DNA of 64,000 nucleotides from Siphonodentalium dalli (taxonomy: Eukaryota > Mollusca > Scaphopoda > Gadilida > Siphonodentaliidae), in NCBI GenBank assembly GCA_032622095.1, contig CP136069.1, forward strand, positions 70,333,319 through 70,397,318, read 5' to 3'. The notes under the pieces were generated by a model that was given only the letters and a program-made list of their open reading frames with translations, had not been told where the DNA came from and ran no database searches. Shown here piece by piece: positions 1 to 13,374 of the stretch (position 1 is its first letter; every line of letters starts with the position of its first letter). The translations under genes and the position numbers were made by a program.

Positions 1-520
1 AGGCGATCACAAAGAAATCCTTAAATAGCACGTACGAAGTCGGCACACCAGCCAGTGTGTTATATACATGTTATCCCCATTTTGAACAAGCTTTCTGTGC
101 CCTGATGTTTTGATAGTCATCTGTTTAGAGCTCATGCTGGTGTGATACCGAAGATGGAGCAAGTTAGTTCATACCCTGACCAGCTCGTACCCTCCGAACA
201 AACTTGTTGGAAATGATCATAAAAATATATGCATATGTACTCTCTCTCTCATCTCTCTCATTTTACTCAATTTTGATTGGACAAGTCCGTGTTAGTTGTT
301 GTTTGTATTTCCCGATAATGATGTAAGTGGCCTATATAGTCACTGGCGTAAGAATTAACAGTCCATGGGCCGACTGTCCCCGGTGAATTTAATTAAAGTG
401 TTTACTAAAGCTGCAAGACCGAGTTGAGTCCACTTGCTCTGCTGGTCTGACCACTGGCATCATTAATATATTCGTACATTCATAATTAAATCTAAATGCA
501 GCATTTTATAAATTGCTTAT
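1..520. other. No gene recognised (upstream of or inside gene A)
   Basis: I see no coding exon here. There is a short CT-rich run near 240-262. A gtaagt-like string near 320 follows an Asp-Asn-Asp reading, but the phase that would join the 2452 exon runs into stop codons, so I do not call an exon. If gene A is organised like gene B, this stretch lies in an intron. Confidence 0.5.
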
Positions 521-895
521 TTAAAGGTACTCGATCCGATTAGATGGCCCCATATCAGATTCCAACAACATCAACATTTCCTGAAATGCCGCTTCAGTTA
601 TCAGAATCGAGTAATTGCCACAAAATAATGGTAACCGCTGTCAACTATTGTTTAAAATTGCTCAAAAAGTGTTCTGTATCAACATTTTGTTCAACGAAAT
701 TTGGTATCGAGAGTATGTCGGTCGGCATTCGTCAAATATTTGCCAGGCCGCCAGATATTCCAGGTGGTGAAAAATAAAAGATTTCATAAATCTATATATG
801 ATAACCCTGAGCTTTGACGGGTGTGTTCCTCGACTCGAATAACATATTTGTTACCCCCGAAGTCAAAGAAATAGTAATTTAGGACCTTTAGTTCG
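521..895 (+). repeat. Dispersed MITE-like repeat, copy 1
   Basis: It begins TTTAAAGGTACTCGATCCGA and shares long stretches with 21785-22210, 37257-37734 and both arms of the palindrome (54278-54670, and inverted at 56392-56775). The 37257 copy shows the terminal inverted repeats best. The 77-codon open frame at 544 is not conserved between copies and is not a gene. Confidence 0.6.
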
Positions 896-1092
896 GATTG
901 GGGATCTGTTTTGTCAGTTACAATTCATTCTGGCTATATATCTAGCCAATTTTCAAATGAATATGGAAACTTCGGTTTATCAGAATAATACAGAATGAAT
1001 TGAAACCGACAGAAGTTTCTTAAATAAACAAACGAGTGAGTTGCAGCAGACACATATATAGTAAATGATTGTAACCGTCATTTTCTATACTA

Positions 1093-2321
1093 AGGGTGGA
1101 TACACACTTGTATGTAATTTCTGTGTAAAATCCATGTATTCCATGTATTTTAATGGTCACACCAAGCATTGATAGCATTAATCGCCTGCGCGCGGTCAGT
1201 CCATTTCAATAGGCGAGACAAGTGAGTAGTTATAAGCCATTATCAAACTAACTGCTATCAAGAAATTTCAGGCCAGTCATAAAAACATGTCTTTCGTGGA
1301 TGCCGAAATGAATAGATCCTGGCTGATGTCTATTGCTGTTTTTCACGAGTTTTAATTCATTTCGAAAAGTTGATTTGAGTCCGTCGATTTTATACTTGAC
1401 TATAAAGAACAGTATATGTTTCTCAAGCCAAATGTTGAACAAGTTCCTAACTGTCACAATTTTAGCCTTTACAGGCTTTAATTATAACATTTTCGACCAT
1501 AATTCATGATTTGGGGAGCTATAGGGGCTGGTTCTCGAAAGCTTCGAATAACTAAGAGAGTTAGTTGAATCTATCAGCCAGGATGGATTATATGGGCAAG
1601 AATGTACAATACATTTATCTTTTACTTAAATATTCAGTAGTTGTAAATTTTGCGTATACATGTAGATGCATAACATAAGATAGTAAAGGCGACGTAGTTG
1701 CGAACTCGTAGCTAGACAACCCTTTTCCCGAATGAAGACACAAAGCAACACCACCTTCTGTGCCTTAATATTTAAAGCTGCAATAATATGTTCATAATTA
1801 TACGAATAACATAAATTGCTGCATATTAGATTAATCACTCGTAGCAAAATGACACGACAGATATGCCTGTCAACTGCAATATTTATAAAATCAGGAGTGG
1901 CTTCTGGGGGGGGGGGCAGGACTCATGGTTCTGCATGCACCCCCCCCCCCCCCGTCGAGGAAATGTGCAATGGTCAGTCCGGTCGCTTCCGGGATAATAT
2001 AGCCCCCATGTTGAGGATCATAGCCCCCGCGTTGGAGAAATCCCGATGCGCGATAACTGGTATAAAAATCAAGAGAAGTCTGACAATGATTTAAACAGAA
2101 AGTACACCATTTTGGTTATCGCGCGAATAATTGTTTTAATTGGCCTGACGACTTCGTCCAAGTCAACGGATCCCTGCACGTTCAGAGCTTGACTCACTGG
2201 GGTCACACGTAGCCGCAATGGTTGGGTTGTCAGCCAACACATTTTACAGGTGTGCATGATCCGCGTAAAACGCCAAATACACGATATTTATATAAATTAC
2301 ATGCATGTGTGTATCCACCCT
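1093..2321 (+). mobile_element. 1.2-kb TIR DNA element (non-autonomous), copy E1
   Basis: It starts AGGGTGGATACACAC and ends with the reverse complement, GTGTGTATCCACCCT, with TA on both sides, as expected for a TA target duplication. Its interior matches the elements at 37999-39364 and 39366-40835, including a stretch around 1260-1290 and a reverse-strand open stretch near 1626-1847. No transposase is visible. It carries runs of G (1908-1917) and C (1940-1953). TA duplication points towards Tc1/mariner-type mobilisation, but this is inference. Confidence 0.7.
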
Positions 2322-2451
2322 TAAGGGTTTTTTTTGTAATTATCTTTCTGTATTTCTCATTATTCATTTTCAATTGTGAGGGGAAAAAACTAATTCTCAA
2401 GTAATATTTACGGTGATTTGTCACACCTATAGTTTATGGTCCTGTTTCCAG

Positions 2452-2619
2452 GTAATGGACTCGTGCAGATGTCGGAATATGTCCTCTCGCTGCAGCAGAC
2501 TCATCTGCAACTGGATCTATTTGCTACAGCCGTGTTTTCTATCTACGAGGCTTGTACAAAGAATGGGATCATCGACGCAGCAGATAAAATCCAGTACATG
2601 GCAACCTTGGACGAAAACT
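2452..2619 (+). CDS. Gene A exon (EF-hand loops, 168 nt)
   Basis: The acceptor tttccag ends at 2451 and the donor gtaagc starts at 2620. Both ends are phase 1. It encodes N-G-L-V-Q-M-S-E-Y (second half of a loop), an amphipathic helix, F-S-I-Y before a degenerate loop (E-A-C-T-K-N-G-I-I-D), and finishes L-D-E-N, the start of the last loop. It aligns without gaps to 46370-46537; in the first 31 full codons 14 residues are identical. Confidence 0.88.
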
Positions 2620-5600
2620 GTAAGCATACATGTATAGTTAATTATGAAATCATTATAGTCCAAACGCAGTGTGAATATAGAGTACACGCATGTGAATATA
2701 GTACGCGTATATGCATTCTGCTGTCCACACATGCCATGACAAACGCACAACAATCATGGCAAAAAATCAGAGCATAGCATCACTGGGTGAGAGTGGTATA
2801 TACACAGCTATAGTCGACACATGTCATGCGTATTTTAGCGACATGCATATATAGTTCATGTATGGAGCAATTATACAATACAGATGCTATAAAAAAGGGG
2901 CTATTGACGCGCAGGACAAAAACTTAGCTCATATCATCCCTGGATGACAGTGGTAAACATAGTTAATGTATTATATAAGACATGACTGGAAGATCGATTC
3001 GGGCCTTTGGATTTTGACCGGCAGGGTAAATTAACAAGCCGGTCAAAACCAATGACTCCCGATCGATATTCCAGTCATCTATCTATCTATCTCATATATA
3101 TTTTGAAGACCCCTGTCTGTCTGTCTGTTTGTCTGTCTGTCATTAATACAAATCTACGATTCTCGACCGATCGGGACGAAACTTGGTACGTGTGTGTAGT
3201 TTGACCAGGCGGTGGTCGTTGTCGTATTGGCGAGCCCGTGCGGCGCCCGCTTCGCGCATGCGCAGACGAGATCTCGGAAACGGGTGGAGCTATCGACTTG
3301 AAATTTGCTATGTGAATGTATCTTGCCCCGGATACGAATTTTATCGGGTCGCCGAGCCCGTGCGACGCAAGCTTCGCGCATGCGCAGACGAGATCTCGGA
3401 AACGGGTGGAGCTATCGACTTGAAATTTGCTATGTGAATGTATCTTGCCCCGGATACGAATTTTATCGGGTCGCCGAGCCCGTGCGACGCCAGCTTCGCG
3501 CATGCGCAGACGAGATCTCGGAAACGGGTGGAGCTATCGACTTGAAATTTGGTATGTGAATGTATCTTGCCCCGGATACGAATTTTATCGGGTCGCCGAG
3601 CCCGTGCGACGCCAGATTCGCGCATTCGCAGACCAGATCTCGGAAACGGGTAGAGCTATCGGGCTGGGTAGAGCTATCGACTTGAAATTTGGTTTTTGAA
3701 TAGCCCGGACAACGTCGGGCTCATCGGCTAGTCTCATATATATTTTGAAGACCTCTGTCTGTCTGTCTGTCTGTTTGTCTGTTTGTCTGTCATTAATACA
3801 AATCTACGATTCTCGACCGATCGGGACGAAACTTGGTACGTGTGTGTAGTTTGACCAGGCGGTCGTCGTTGTCGTATTGGCGAGCCCGTGCGACGCCCGT
3901 GCAGCGCATGCGCAGACGAGATCTCGGAAACGGGTGGAGCTATCGACTTGAAAATTGGTATGGGAATGTATCTTGCCCCGGATACGAATTTTATCGGGTC
4001 GCGGAGCCCGTGCGACGCCAGCTTCGCGCATGCGCAGACCAGATATCGGAATCGGTGGAGCTATCGACTTGAAATTTGGTATGTGAATGTATCTTGCCCC
4101 GAATACGAATTTTATCGGGTCGCCGAGCCCGTGCGACGCCAGCTTCGCGCATGCGCAGACCAGATCTCGGAAACGGGTGGAGCTATCGACTTGAAATTTG
4201 GTTTTTGAATAGCCCGGACAACGTCGGGCTCATCGGCTAGTCTCATATATATTTTGAAGACCTCTGTCTGTCTGTCTGTATGTCATTTATACAAATCTAC
4301 GATTCTCAACCGATCGGGACGAAACTTGGTACGTGTGTGTAGTTTGACCAGGCGGTCGTCCTTGTCGTATTGGCGAGCCCGTGCGACGCCCGTGCAGCGC
4401 ATGCGCAGACGAGATCTCGGAAACGGGTGGAGCTATCGACTTGAAATTTGCTATGTGAATGTATCCTGCCCCGGATACGATTTTTATCGGGTCGCCGAGC
4501 CCGTGCGACGCAAGCTTCGCGCATGCGCAGACCAGATCTCGGAAACGGGTGGAGCTATCGACTTGAAATTTGGTTTTTGAATAGCCCGGACAACGTCGGG
4601 CTCATAGGCTAGTCTCATATATATTTTGAAGACCTCTGTTTGTCTGTATGTTTGTCTGTATGTATGTCATTTATACAAATCTACGATTCTTGTCCGATCG
4701 GGACGAAACTTGGTACGTGTGTGTAGTTTGACCAGGCGGTCGTCGTTGTCGTATTGGCGAGCCCGTGCGACGCCCGTTCAGCGCATGCGCAGACGAGATC
4801 TCGGAAGCGGGTGGAGCTATCGACTTGAAATTTGCTATGTGAATGTGTCTTGCCCCGGATACGAATTTTATCGGGTCGCGGGGCCCGTGCGACGCAAGCT
4901 TCGCGCATGCGCAGACCATATCTCGGAAACGGGTGGAGCTATCGACTTGAAATTTGGTATGTGAATGTATCTTGCCCCGGATACGAATTTTATCGGGTCG
5001 CCGAGCCCGTGCGACGCCAGCTTCGCGCATGCGCAGACCAGATCTCGGAAACGGGTGGAGCTATCGACTTGAAATTTGGTTTTTGAATAGCCCGGACAAC
5101 GTCGGGCTCATCGGCTAGTCTATTGTATATTTTGGAAGATATGTTTGTGTGTTTGTGTGTGTGTGTGTGTGTGTGTAATCGATGAACTCGAAAACGGCCG
5201 ACCCGATTTCGATGAAACTTGGTATGTGGGGGTATTTTCGGCCGGGGGAGGGGTGAAATATGCCTATTGGTTTGCCCGTGCGACGTGACCTTGACCTTGA
5301 AATCGGGTCATTTCAAGGTCAAACGCCCGAATATCACGGGATTTCGATGAAACTTGGTATGTGGGGGTACTTTCGTATGGGGAGTCTCATAAGTATATTC
5401 ATTTGCATGTGCGACGTGACCTTGACCTTGAAGTCGGGTCAATTCAAGGTCAAATCGCCAATTTTGACGAAATTTTATACATAGGGTTACTTTTGTCCAC
5501 TGGGTGTTTTGGACGGGTCAAATCGTGACCCCGACCTGACCTTGACCTTTAAAATGATCAATTCAAGGTCAAATCGGGTAAAACCGGATGTATTTCAACG

Positions 5601-8600
5601 GGCACGTTTGTCGGGTACTTTTGTCCGGGCAGTTTTTTGGACTGGTAAAATCGTGACCCCACTTTACCTTGACCTTCAAAATGGACAATTCAAGGTCCAG
5701 ACCTAATTAACTGGACGAGTTTCGTAAATTCCGCTATAAACCGGGGACGAGTTGTAGATTCTATTTATTACATGATCCAAAACCTCGACAAAACATACTT
5801 AAATCAACAAATGAGACGCGAAACTAACATCGGCTTCTATAAGGCATGCGATGACGTTTCACGTAACTATGCGTTGTTTGCCCGCGTAAACAAATTGTCC
5901 CAGATAAATAAAGACTCTTTGGCGTATTTAATGGCGTATATTCAATGACATAACTTTTCAAATTCTTCATTCATTATAGTTCGTTGGAAAAATATTGGAA
6001 GCCATAGTATTTTGAGATGTAGCGTATGGAATGTAAACAGACGACAAACCGGAAGTGAAAGGTCATCTGACACTATTTCCTGTTATTAAACGAACGTTTA
6101 ATATCACAATTTATAGAATGGGTTTAATGAATGGGATAAGGGTAGGTTTATGTAATAAAAACATATATACCAGTAATTCATTATAATCATATACCAGTAC
6201 ATTTTAATGGAACATTAATAACATGAACAACTTTTGAAAATTACCAAAACAATTGTAAGAAACATATTGTTCAAATTCCAGCACCAGTCTCACAATAAAA
6301 ACAGGCAACGAGCGCGTGCACATGATCGGCATTAAGTGACGACGGTGGTTCATCCATTTTATGCAGTTATTGCTTGATAAATCTCGGAAACGTTCGTGTA
6401 AACCGTATGGTGATTTGTAATGATTCTTACGGGCGCTAGTAGTGTGAATGCAGAGTGTGCATGTGTGATTATATAAATATCATTGACATATCCATAACAT
6501 GATTATGACAGGCCATGACAACCAAGGGGGCCATTGACGCACATGACAAATTCCGCGCATATCATCCCTGGATGACTGACATGCATATGTTTAATGTGTG
6601 ATATAAATATAGTCGACACCTCCTATATGAATATAGTTCATATATGCATGGTACAGTCCACATATGCTATGAAAGGGGGTCCTTGGAGCACATGCAGTAT
6701 AAAAGTTCTGCGCATAGAATCTCTGGATGACAATGGTATGCATATATATGGTTAATGTATGCTATAAATATAGTCGACATAATATGAATATAGTTCATAC
6801 ATGTATATGCATGGCTCATCTCCATAAATGCTATGAAAAAGTGGGCATTGATAAACAGGACAAAAGTTCAGCGCATACATGTATACTCTCTAGATGAAAA
6901 TGGTATGCATATTGTTAATGTGTGATATAAATACAGTCAACACATTACATTAGTATGGTCCCGTCGTGATATGAATATAATTCACATATGCATGGTATAG
7001 AGTCCACAAATGCTACGAAAAAGGTGCCATTGATGCACGGGACAAAAGTTCAGCGCATATATAATCCCTGGATGACAGTGGCATGCATATATTTAATGTA
7101 TGATATAAATATAGTCGACTCATGACATTATTATGTTCCGACATAAAATGATTATAGTTCATCATACTCAGGTCAAAGATTCAGCCAATAGCCCCCCTTG
7201 ATGACAGTGACATACACGTTGTATATATGTATATATAATCTCGAGTTGAGGGATACGCCTACTGCGAAATGCATTAAATGCTCACTTAATTTAGATTTTT
7301 GTTTCAATGTTACGGATTACGGATACAAGGTAGACATTTTGTGTTTTTCAGTTTTGGGGACCCACCACCCCGGGAACGTAAGTTTTTTTCACCCAGGTCT
7401 GGGACACCCACCGAGACCGTAAGTTTTTTCCACCAGGTCTGGGACACCCACCCCCAAAATTGATGAAAATCTTGTAAATTCTACTAAATAATGTGTTGTT
7501 GGCAGGGTAAGGGTATCTCACTGTGTCTACATCGGAACTGAGAAAACGCTGATCAAGTACACCCACAAAAAATAAACAAACAAAGCACATGGCTGAAAAA
7601 TATGCCAACAAAACCAGTGACAAAACCTTTAAAACCCCAAATATTTATGGTTATAAAGGTAAAATACCCACTTTAATAGGATAATTGTGTCCATTATTAG
7701 CAATAGGTTAAAATATGTGCATGTGTAAAGTAAAAACACCATCAATTTGATTAAATAAACACAGTTCCAGTCCTCTCCATGTGGGAAATCACTGGTGAGC
7801 AATGAGGAGCTCCCCTTAAAATAACTCTAGGCGAGTGGCGAGTAGCTCTCCTAAAAAATGTCGAGGCGAGTAGTATCCCAGCAGGAGATGCCGAGGGGGG
7901 GGGGGGGGGGTACGGGAGGGGGTCAGGGGGCCTCCCCCGGAAATTTTTGAAAATTAGATTGATAGATTGATTGATTGATTGATTGGGGTTTATTGTCGCT
8001 TTAGCAACTAAGGCCATATCACGACATTGCCAGTTTTAGTGGTGGAGGAAATCCGCACACTTGCGACTAATCTAACAGTGATTTCAATGGCTGATAAACT
8101 CGTCAACCATGTGCGGCAAACCACCGGCTAACGAACTCGGAATAAAGTAAACAATATTATAAAGTATGCCAAGAAGTCATACGAAAATAATATACAAGAA
8201 CATATAGAAAACTCCTGCTCGCCTAAATATTTTTGCAACCTGACAAAAAGCCTGATGGGTAAAAACAAAACGACCGCGATTCCCCCGCTGTATACATCAG
8301 ATGTGTCAGACGGCACCACAAATCGACCCGTAGCAACATATGATACGGTAAAAGCTAACTTGTTGAATTATGCTTTCATACGGAATGGTCAAATCAACGA
8401 ACAAAATAAAAGTGTACCAATATTAGTACCAAAATGCTCGAAGCAGTTATATTCCAACCTGAAGATATTCTACTAGAAATTTGTTCCCTAAACATAAATA
8501 AAGCACATGGACACGATGGAATCAGCCAAAGAATGCTAAAAGAAACTGCTCGTGAAATAACCTCGCCATTGTTGATAATATTTAATAAATCGATCGCGAC

Positions 8601-11600
8601 TTGTCGTTTCCCAAGCTCATGGAAACTTGCCAACGTAGTTCCAATATTCAAGAAGGGTGACTCAGCGGACACGAATAATTACAGACCAATATCTCTCCTA
8701 TGTTGCCTCGGGAAAATATTTGAAAAACTAATATATATTGAAAAACCTATTGAGCCATTTTAAAGAAAACGAATTAATATACTCATATCAATCTGGCTTT
8801 TTACCTTCGCATTGTACTACATTTCAACTTGTCGAACTGTATCATTCTTTGTGCTTGTCACTTGATACAACCGCACACACACACTTGTGCCGTGTTCTGT
8901 GACATTTCTGAAGCGTTTGAAAGGGTTTGGCACAGAGGTCTTTTGGCGAAGTTAGAATCTTATGGAGTTTTGGGTGAATGTTTGACCTGGTTATCTGATT
9001 ATATAAGCAATCGCAGACAACGTGTCCTCGTGGGGACCACCTTTTCCGAAAACAAGCCTATTCATGCTGGAGTCCCCCAGGGGTCTCTTCTGGGACATTT
9101 CCTATTCCTTGTATACATCAATGATTTGGCAGATAACTTACACTCTCTGGCGCGATTATATGCTGATGACACTTGCTTAACTGTTAATCACAACGAGCAT
9201 GACGAATTCTTGTATACGGTAAATAAAGATCTCAGTACAATACATAACTGGTCCTGCACGTGGCTTGTCAGCTTTAATCCTTTAAAAACAAACGTTTTAC
9301 AGTTTTCAGTCTCATCCAAAGCAATTAAACATGACTTAGAAAAAAATATCGAATTTGATACCACATTCCTCCCAATATCTGAATCACAAAAACATCTGGG
9401 GCTACAAATCCAATCGAATTTGGGCTGGGATCTTCAAATAAACGATATCGCACAAAGAGTTGCTGCACGCTTATCAGCATTAAGAAAGCTTAGAGCACAA
9501 TCCCATTGTTGCAATCGTTCCCTGATTTTTGGTAAAGCACACCGATTCCCAAGGCTGGCGAATGAATAGTTCAATGATTACCCCATTGTTAGGCACACTC
9601 AACTCACAACAGACAAATCACACGGTCGCTTCGAAGTAGCTTCAATTACCAGAGGCCACCTGGGCACGAACAGCGCTCTGCTTCCCCCAAGCACACTGCC
9701 ATTATACGTCGTTACTATTTATGCACCTCTAATATACTAAGCAGGCACATATATAGGGACGGCGTATAAGGGGAGTGCGGGTGGGGGGATGCACGGCCTC
9801 TTGTATAATAACTGAAGCTACATTGAAACGACCGCGCGATTTGTTTGTTAAGAGTGACGCGTCTCGAACAATGGGATATCACTGAAATATTAGTTTGCCA
9901 GCCTTGGGAATTGGGTGTGATTTACCAAAAATACAATATATATATATATATATATATATACATCAACAGGACGAACGGAGGGGGGTGGCAATAGTAACAC
10001 ATGCATTGGTTGAATTATTTATTAACTAGTAGAATAATTACATTTATTATAATTATTCCACAAAACTAATACAGTTCCGAAAATATTCTCAGGACCACTA
10101 ATCCAACGATGAAACTAAACGAATTAGCATTTACATTTAGAACCACTAAATAGTGATATATCCAATAATCCAATATAATCACCACTTCACTATATAGCGC
10201 TCCACATATCCGATATAACAAACAGCAGACCTTGTATCTGGAGAATCTGGAGGAACCAATGGACTATTATGGTAGTAATTTCGAAACAGTTTCTTGAAAA
10301 GGCGACACGTTTGTCACATAATAATGATGTGCAGCATTAACTTTGGCAAAAAGTAGTTGGTTGTTGGTTACAGGTCCAAATTCCATGTCATCATTCTGGC
10401 AGACAGACTTCTTCGGAATTCATGATCCACTTATACAATGTATATAATAATAGTAAGACACAATCATGCGACTTCCACATTTGACTTTCCACACACATCT
10501 GCGAGTGACTTGGTTTGTGAAAACGCGTCACACGTTAATCCGTGTCGCTTCGGACATATTTATTCACATTCAACGGCGATCACTGCATGGGTAATCACGA
10601 TGATTGGTGTGGCTAACGGGTCATTGTGTTCATCTCGGCCAGCGCACGGATTGTACGTCGTGTTCAACGCACGATCAATTGCGTTATTCGAGATAATCGC
10701 ATTATGTGCGATCAATTGTGCTCTAAGTAGGTCAGAGCACGCGAATAGTTCTTTACCAGAATAAATCTCGTCTCCGACTCGATTTATTCTGGTAAAGAAC
10801 TATTCTTGTGCTCTAACCATTACTTAAATTTAGACTGTCAAGGAAAACATTGTTGCTAATATACAATGCATATATACTACCCCTCTTCGATTACGGTGAT
10901 GTTATTTGGGATTGCGCACCAAACAACCCCCTCGACACTCTTGATAAACTTCAGTTTGAAGCTGCTTGAATAATCAGTGGGTTAACACGTTCTGCTTCAA
11001 ATAAACGACTTCTGATAGAAATGGGTTGGATATCACTCGCAGAGAGAAGACACACACACAAGTGGGTGCTCTTCACTCAAATTCTAAGTCAGAAAGTCCC
11101 TTCGTACTTGAGCTCAGATATCCTGAGAAATTTAAGTCTTTGGGAGGGAACACTAATTATTACCAGGATTCATTTTTTCCCTCTATGGTAAAACAGTGGA
11201 TTTCGCTTCCAGACGAAAACGAGGAAACTTGAAACGACTAATCAGCTCATGTCAAAGGTTTGCAAGAAAATCTTAGTTATTAAACCACCGGAATGGTTTA
11301 ATGTGGGAGATCGAAAATCCAACATAATTCATTGTAGACTGCGAAATAATTGTAGTAACCTAAACTTTGATAAATTTCATAATTATATTCACACATCCCC
11401 TATGTGTACTTGTGGATACCACGAAGAAACCGCATTCCATTTCATTTTCATGTGTCCTCTGTACCCATTAGAGAGACAAATCATGCTTGACCGTTTTAAT
11501 CGCCTTGGTATAAGAGTCTTAACAACAGAAAAAGTACTTTTCGGTGACTCAAGCGTCTCTTGAAACTAATACTGAATTATTCAAGAGAGTACAGTCATAT

Positions 11601-13343
11601 ATCAATGCTACCAAGAGATTCGAAGAATGACCTTAATCGTATATTAAAACCTCAAACAGTGCTCTCCAATTCAGATGGATATGTGGTAGCGAGTCCCTTC
11701 CTGTCGCCAGTGGATCACGGATGACGGTTTTTCTCCAAATTTATTTGCTTTGATTGTTTTTGTATCGTGCTGTAATTGTCGTCTTTTGTATGTATATCTA
11801 TTATTTGTAACATTTGTAGGGAGAGGAGCAACCGTAAGTTTTGTAACTTGTGCTCCGATCCCTTAAGCTGAGTTTAGCTTAATAAATATGTTTAAACTAA
11901 AACCGGCCATCGGCGAGTAACTGGCAACTCCAGCAGATAACGATTTCGAGTTACAAAGTCCACGATGGAAACATGTGGATTTGAACCCTTATCGCCAGCG
12001 CTGGAGGGCGAAACGGCTTGGAGCGGTACCCCAAACCGATTGAGCCACCGATGCCCCCTTGAAAATTAGATGCTCTGAGATTGAATCTGGAGCCTTTTAA
12101 TGCTCCAACCAGTGAACAACACGTTATTATGTGACTTAAGTCAATGTAGTCATGTATCGACATCGACAATGTACTTCGACCACGTGGTCACTGTATTTAT
12201 GGTTTATTCAATATCTTGACTGATATCATTAATAGAAACAAATGAGGCCAACAGTTTTTCGGCGTTTTGACAGCAAATGAATCTAATGGGTCATACATTA
12301 CCGGTATTTATTTAAAAGTACTAGGGTTTCCAGTGGGATTTCAAGGAATGATTGAACCAAGAACTTTTAAGCAATATGAATTTCTATGTTAGAGGATACC
12401 TGCGTATATAATAAGTTAAAAAAGCCATGATAAACTATGAGAAAAGATGAGAATGGATTTGTTTTCATTGCAATTTTTTTCCTCGACCAAAACCGGACCC
12501 ACCCCATGGTTTCAACTGTTAAAGGGAGAAATTGTGGACAAAAAATTAAAATATAGAGTCCCCCCTCATTTGTATAAGGCTATAGCATGCACTACTATAT
12601 GAATCTGATTGTTTCAATTAATTTTGAAGCTGTAATTTGTCTTAGAAATGATTTTGAAAAAAAAGTGCATGACATCAGAAAAAATCTGCATTCCGGGCTC
12701 GGGACACGCACCCACCCGGTCCTTGTATCCTGTTTTTTTTCCCGACCCCCCCCTGTGGACTATGATATATACTGCAAGTTGTAGCCAGAGTGGAGATTCA
12801 TGTCATGATCCACAAACGTGTCTCAATCATCGCCATCTTTACCATCTTTTTCAGCTGATGGTCGTGTTGATCAGGATGAGTTTGTGAGGCACTGGGTGGA
12901 CGTAAGTAATATATATATATATATCACATTATATAAAATATATACCATATTATATACCATTTGGAAGAGGAAGCTCCACATAATATTTCGGCACCAAAAC
13001 CTAGCGTGAATCAAGTGATGTCATAATCAATGCGTTCGATTGTGACATAGCCAGTGGTCGCTGTTCTGGTTTAACCGGTACACGCATAGAAACAAGATAC
13101 CACGCAGGTAGATATAGCACTTCAGCGCGATCAAATGCAAACATTCCAAAATGAATGGGAACACTTTAAACCTTTAATCACTGTTAGCAAAGAACAGAGA
13201 AATTCATACAATCAAAACTAGATAAATTATCCACTAAAAACGAGGAGAGACTCCCGGGACAGTTTTTTTTATCTTGTGAACATTTAATCTTTTCAATTTT
13301 AACTTTATTAAAGTAATTGATTTATAAATTAATATAAAAACAC

Positions 13344-13374
<31 letters not shown>

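Larger units (their letters stand above)
8129..11901 (+). mobile_element. 5'-truncated non-LTR retrotransposon (LINE) inside the SINE
   Basis: ACCGGC at 8123-8128 and 11902-11907 is a short target duplication. The element begins in the middle of its reverse transcriptase ORF and ends with AATAAA (11881-11886) before an A-rich end. There is no endonuclease domain, so it is truncated at the 5' end. A block at about 9491-10822 interrupts it. The sequence type is CR1/Jockey-like, but the clade cannot be fixed from reading alone. Confidence 0.75.
7960..12058 (-). mobile_element. tRNA-derived SINE (minus strand) split by a later LINE insertion
   Basis: Read on the minus strand, the head at 12058 begins GGGGGCATCGGTGGCTCAAT. 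It has an A-box-like element at 12047-12036 (TGGCTCAATCGG) and a B box at 11987-11977 (GGTTCAAATCC). The tail runs from about 8128 to 7960 and ends in aaccccaatcaatcaatc, a (AATC)n 3' tail. A 13-bp duplication flanks it (7947-7959, 12059-12071). The LINE at 8129-11901 separates head and tail. The RNA polymerase III promoter boxes are visible, but activity is unknown. Confidence 0.7.

Noticed and set aside
290-325. Possible upstream EF-hand exon of gene A (Asp-Asn-Asp before gtaagt)
   Set aside because: The phase needed to join exon 2452 (phase 1) gives stop codons immediately upstream.
3087-5086. Many overlapping open frames on both strands with a repeated Arg-rich peptide
   Set aside because: They arise from the 122-bp repeat of the H1 elements. 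They occur on both strands at once and have no start or splice context of their own.
6440-7215. CRISPR-like regular repeats
   Set aside because: Units are degenerate, contiguous and 130-180 bp, without short identical repeats and unique spacers. The DNA is clearly eukaryotic.
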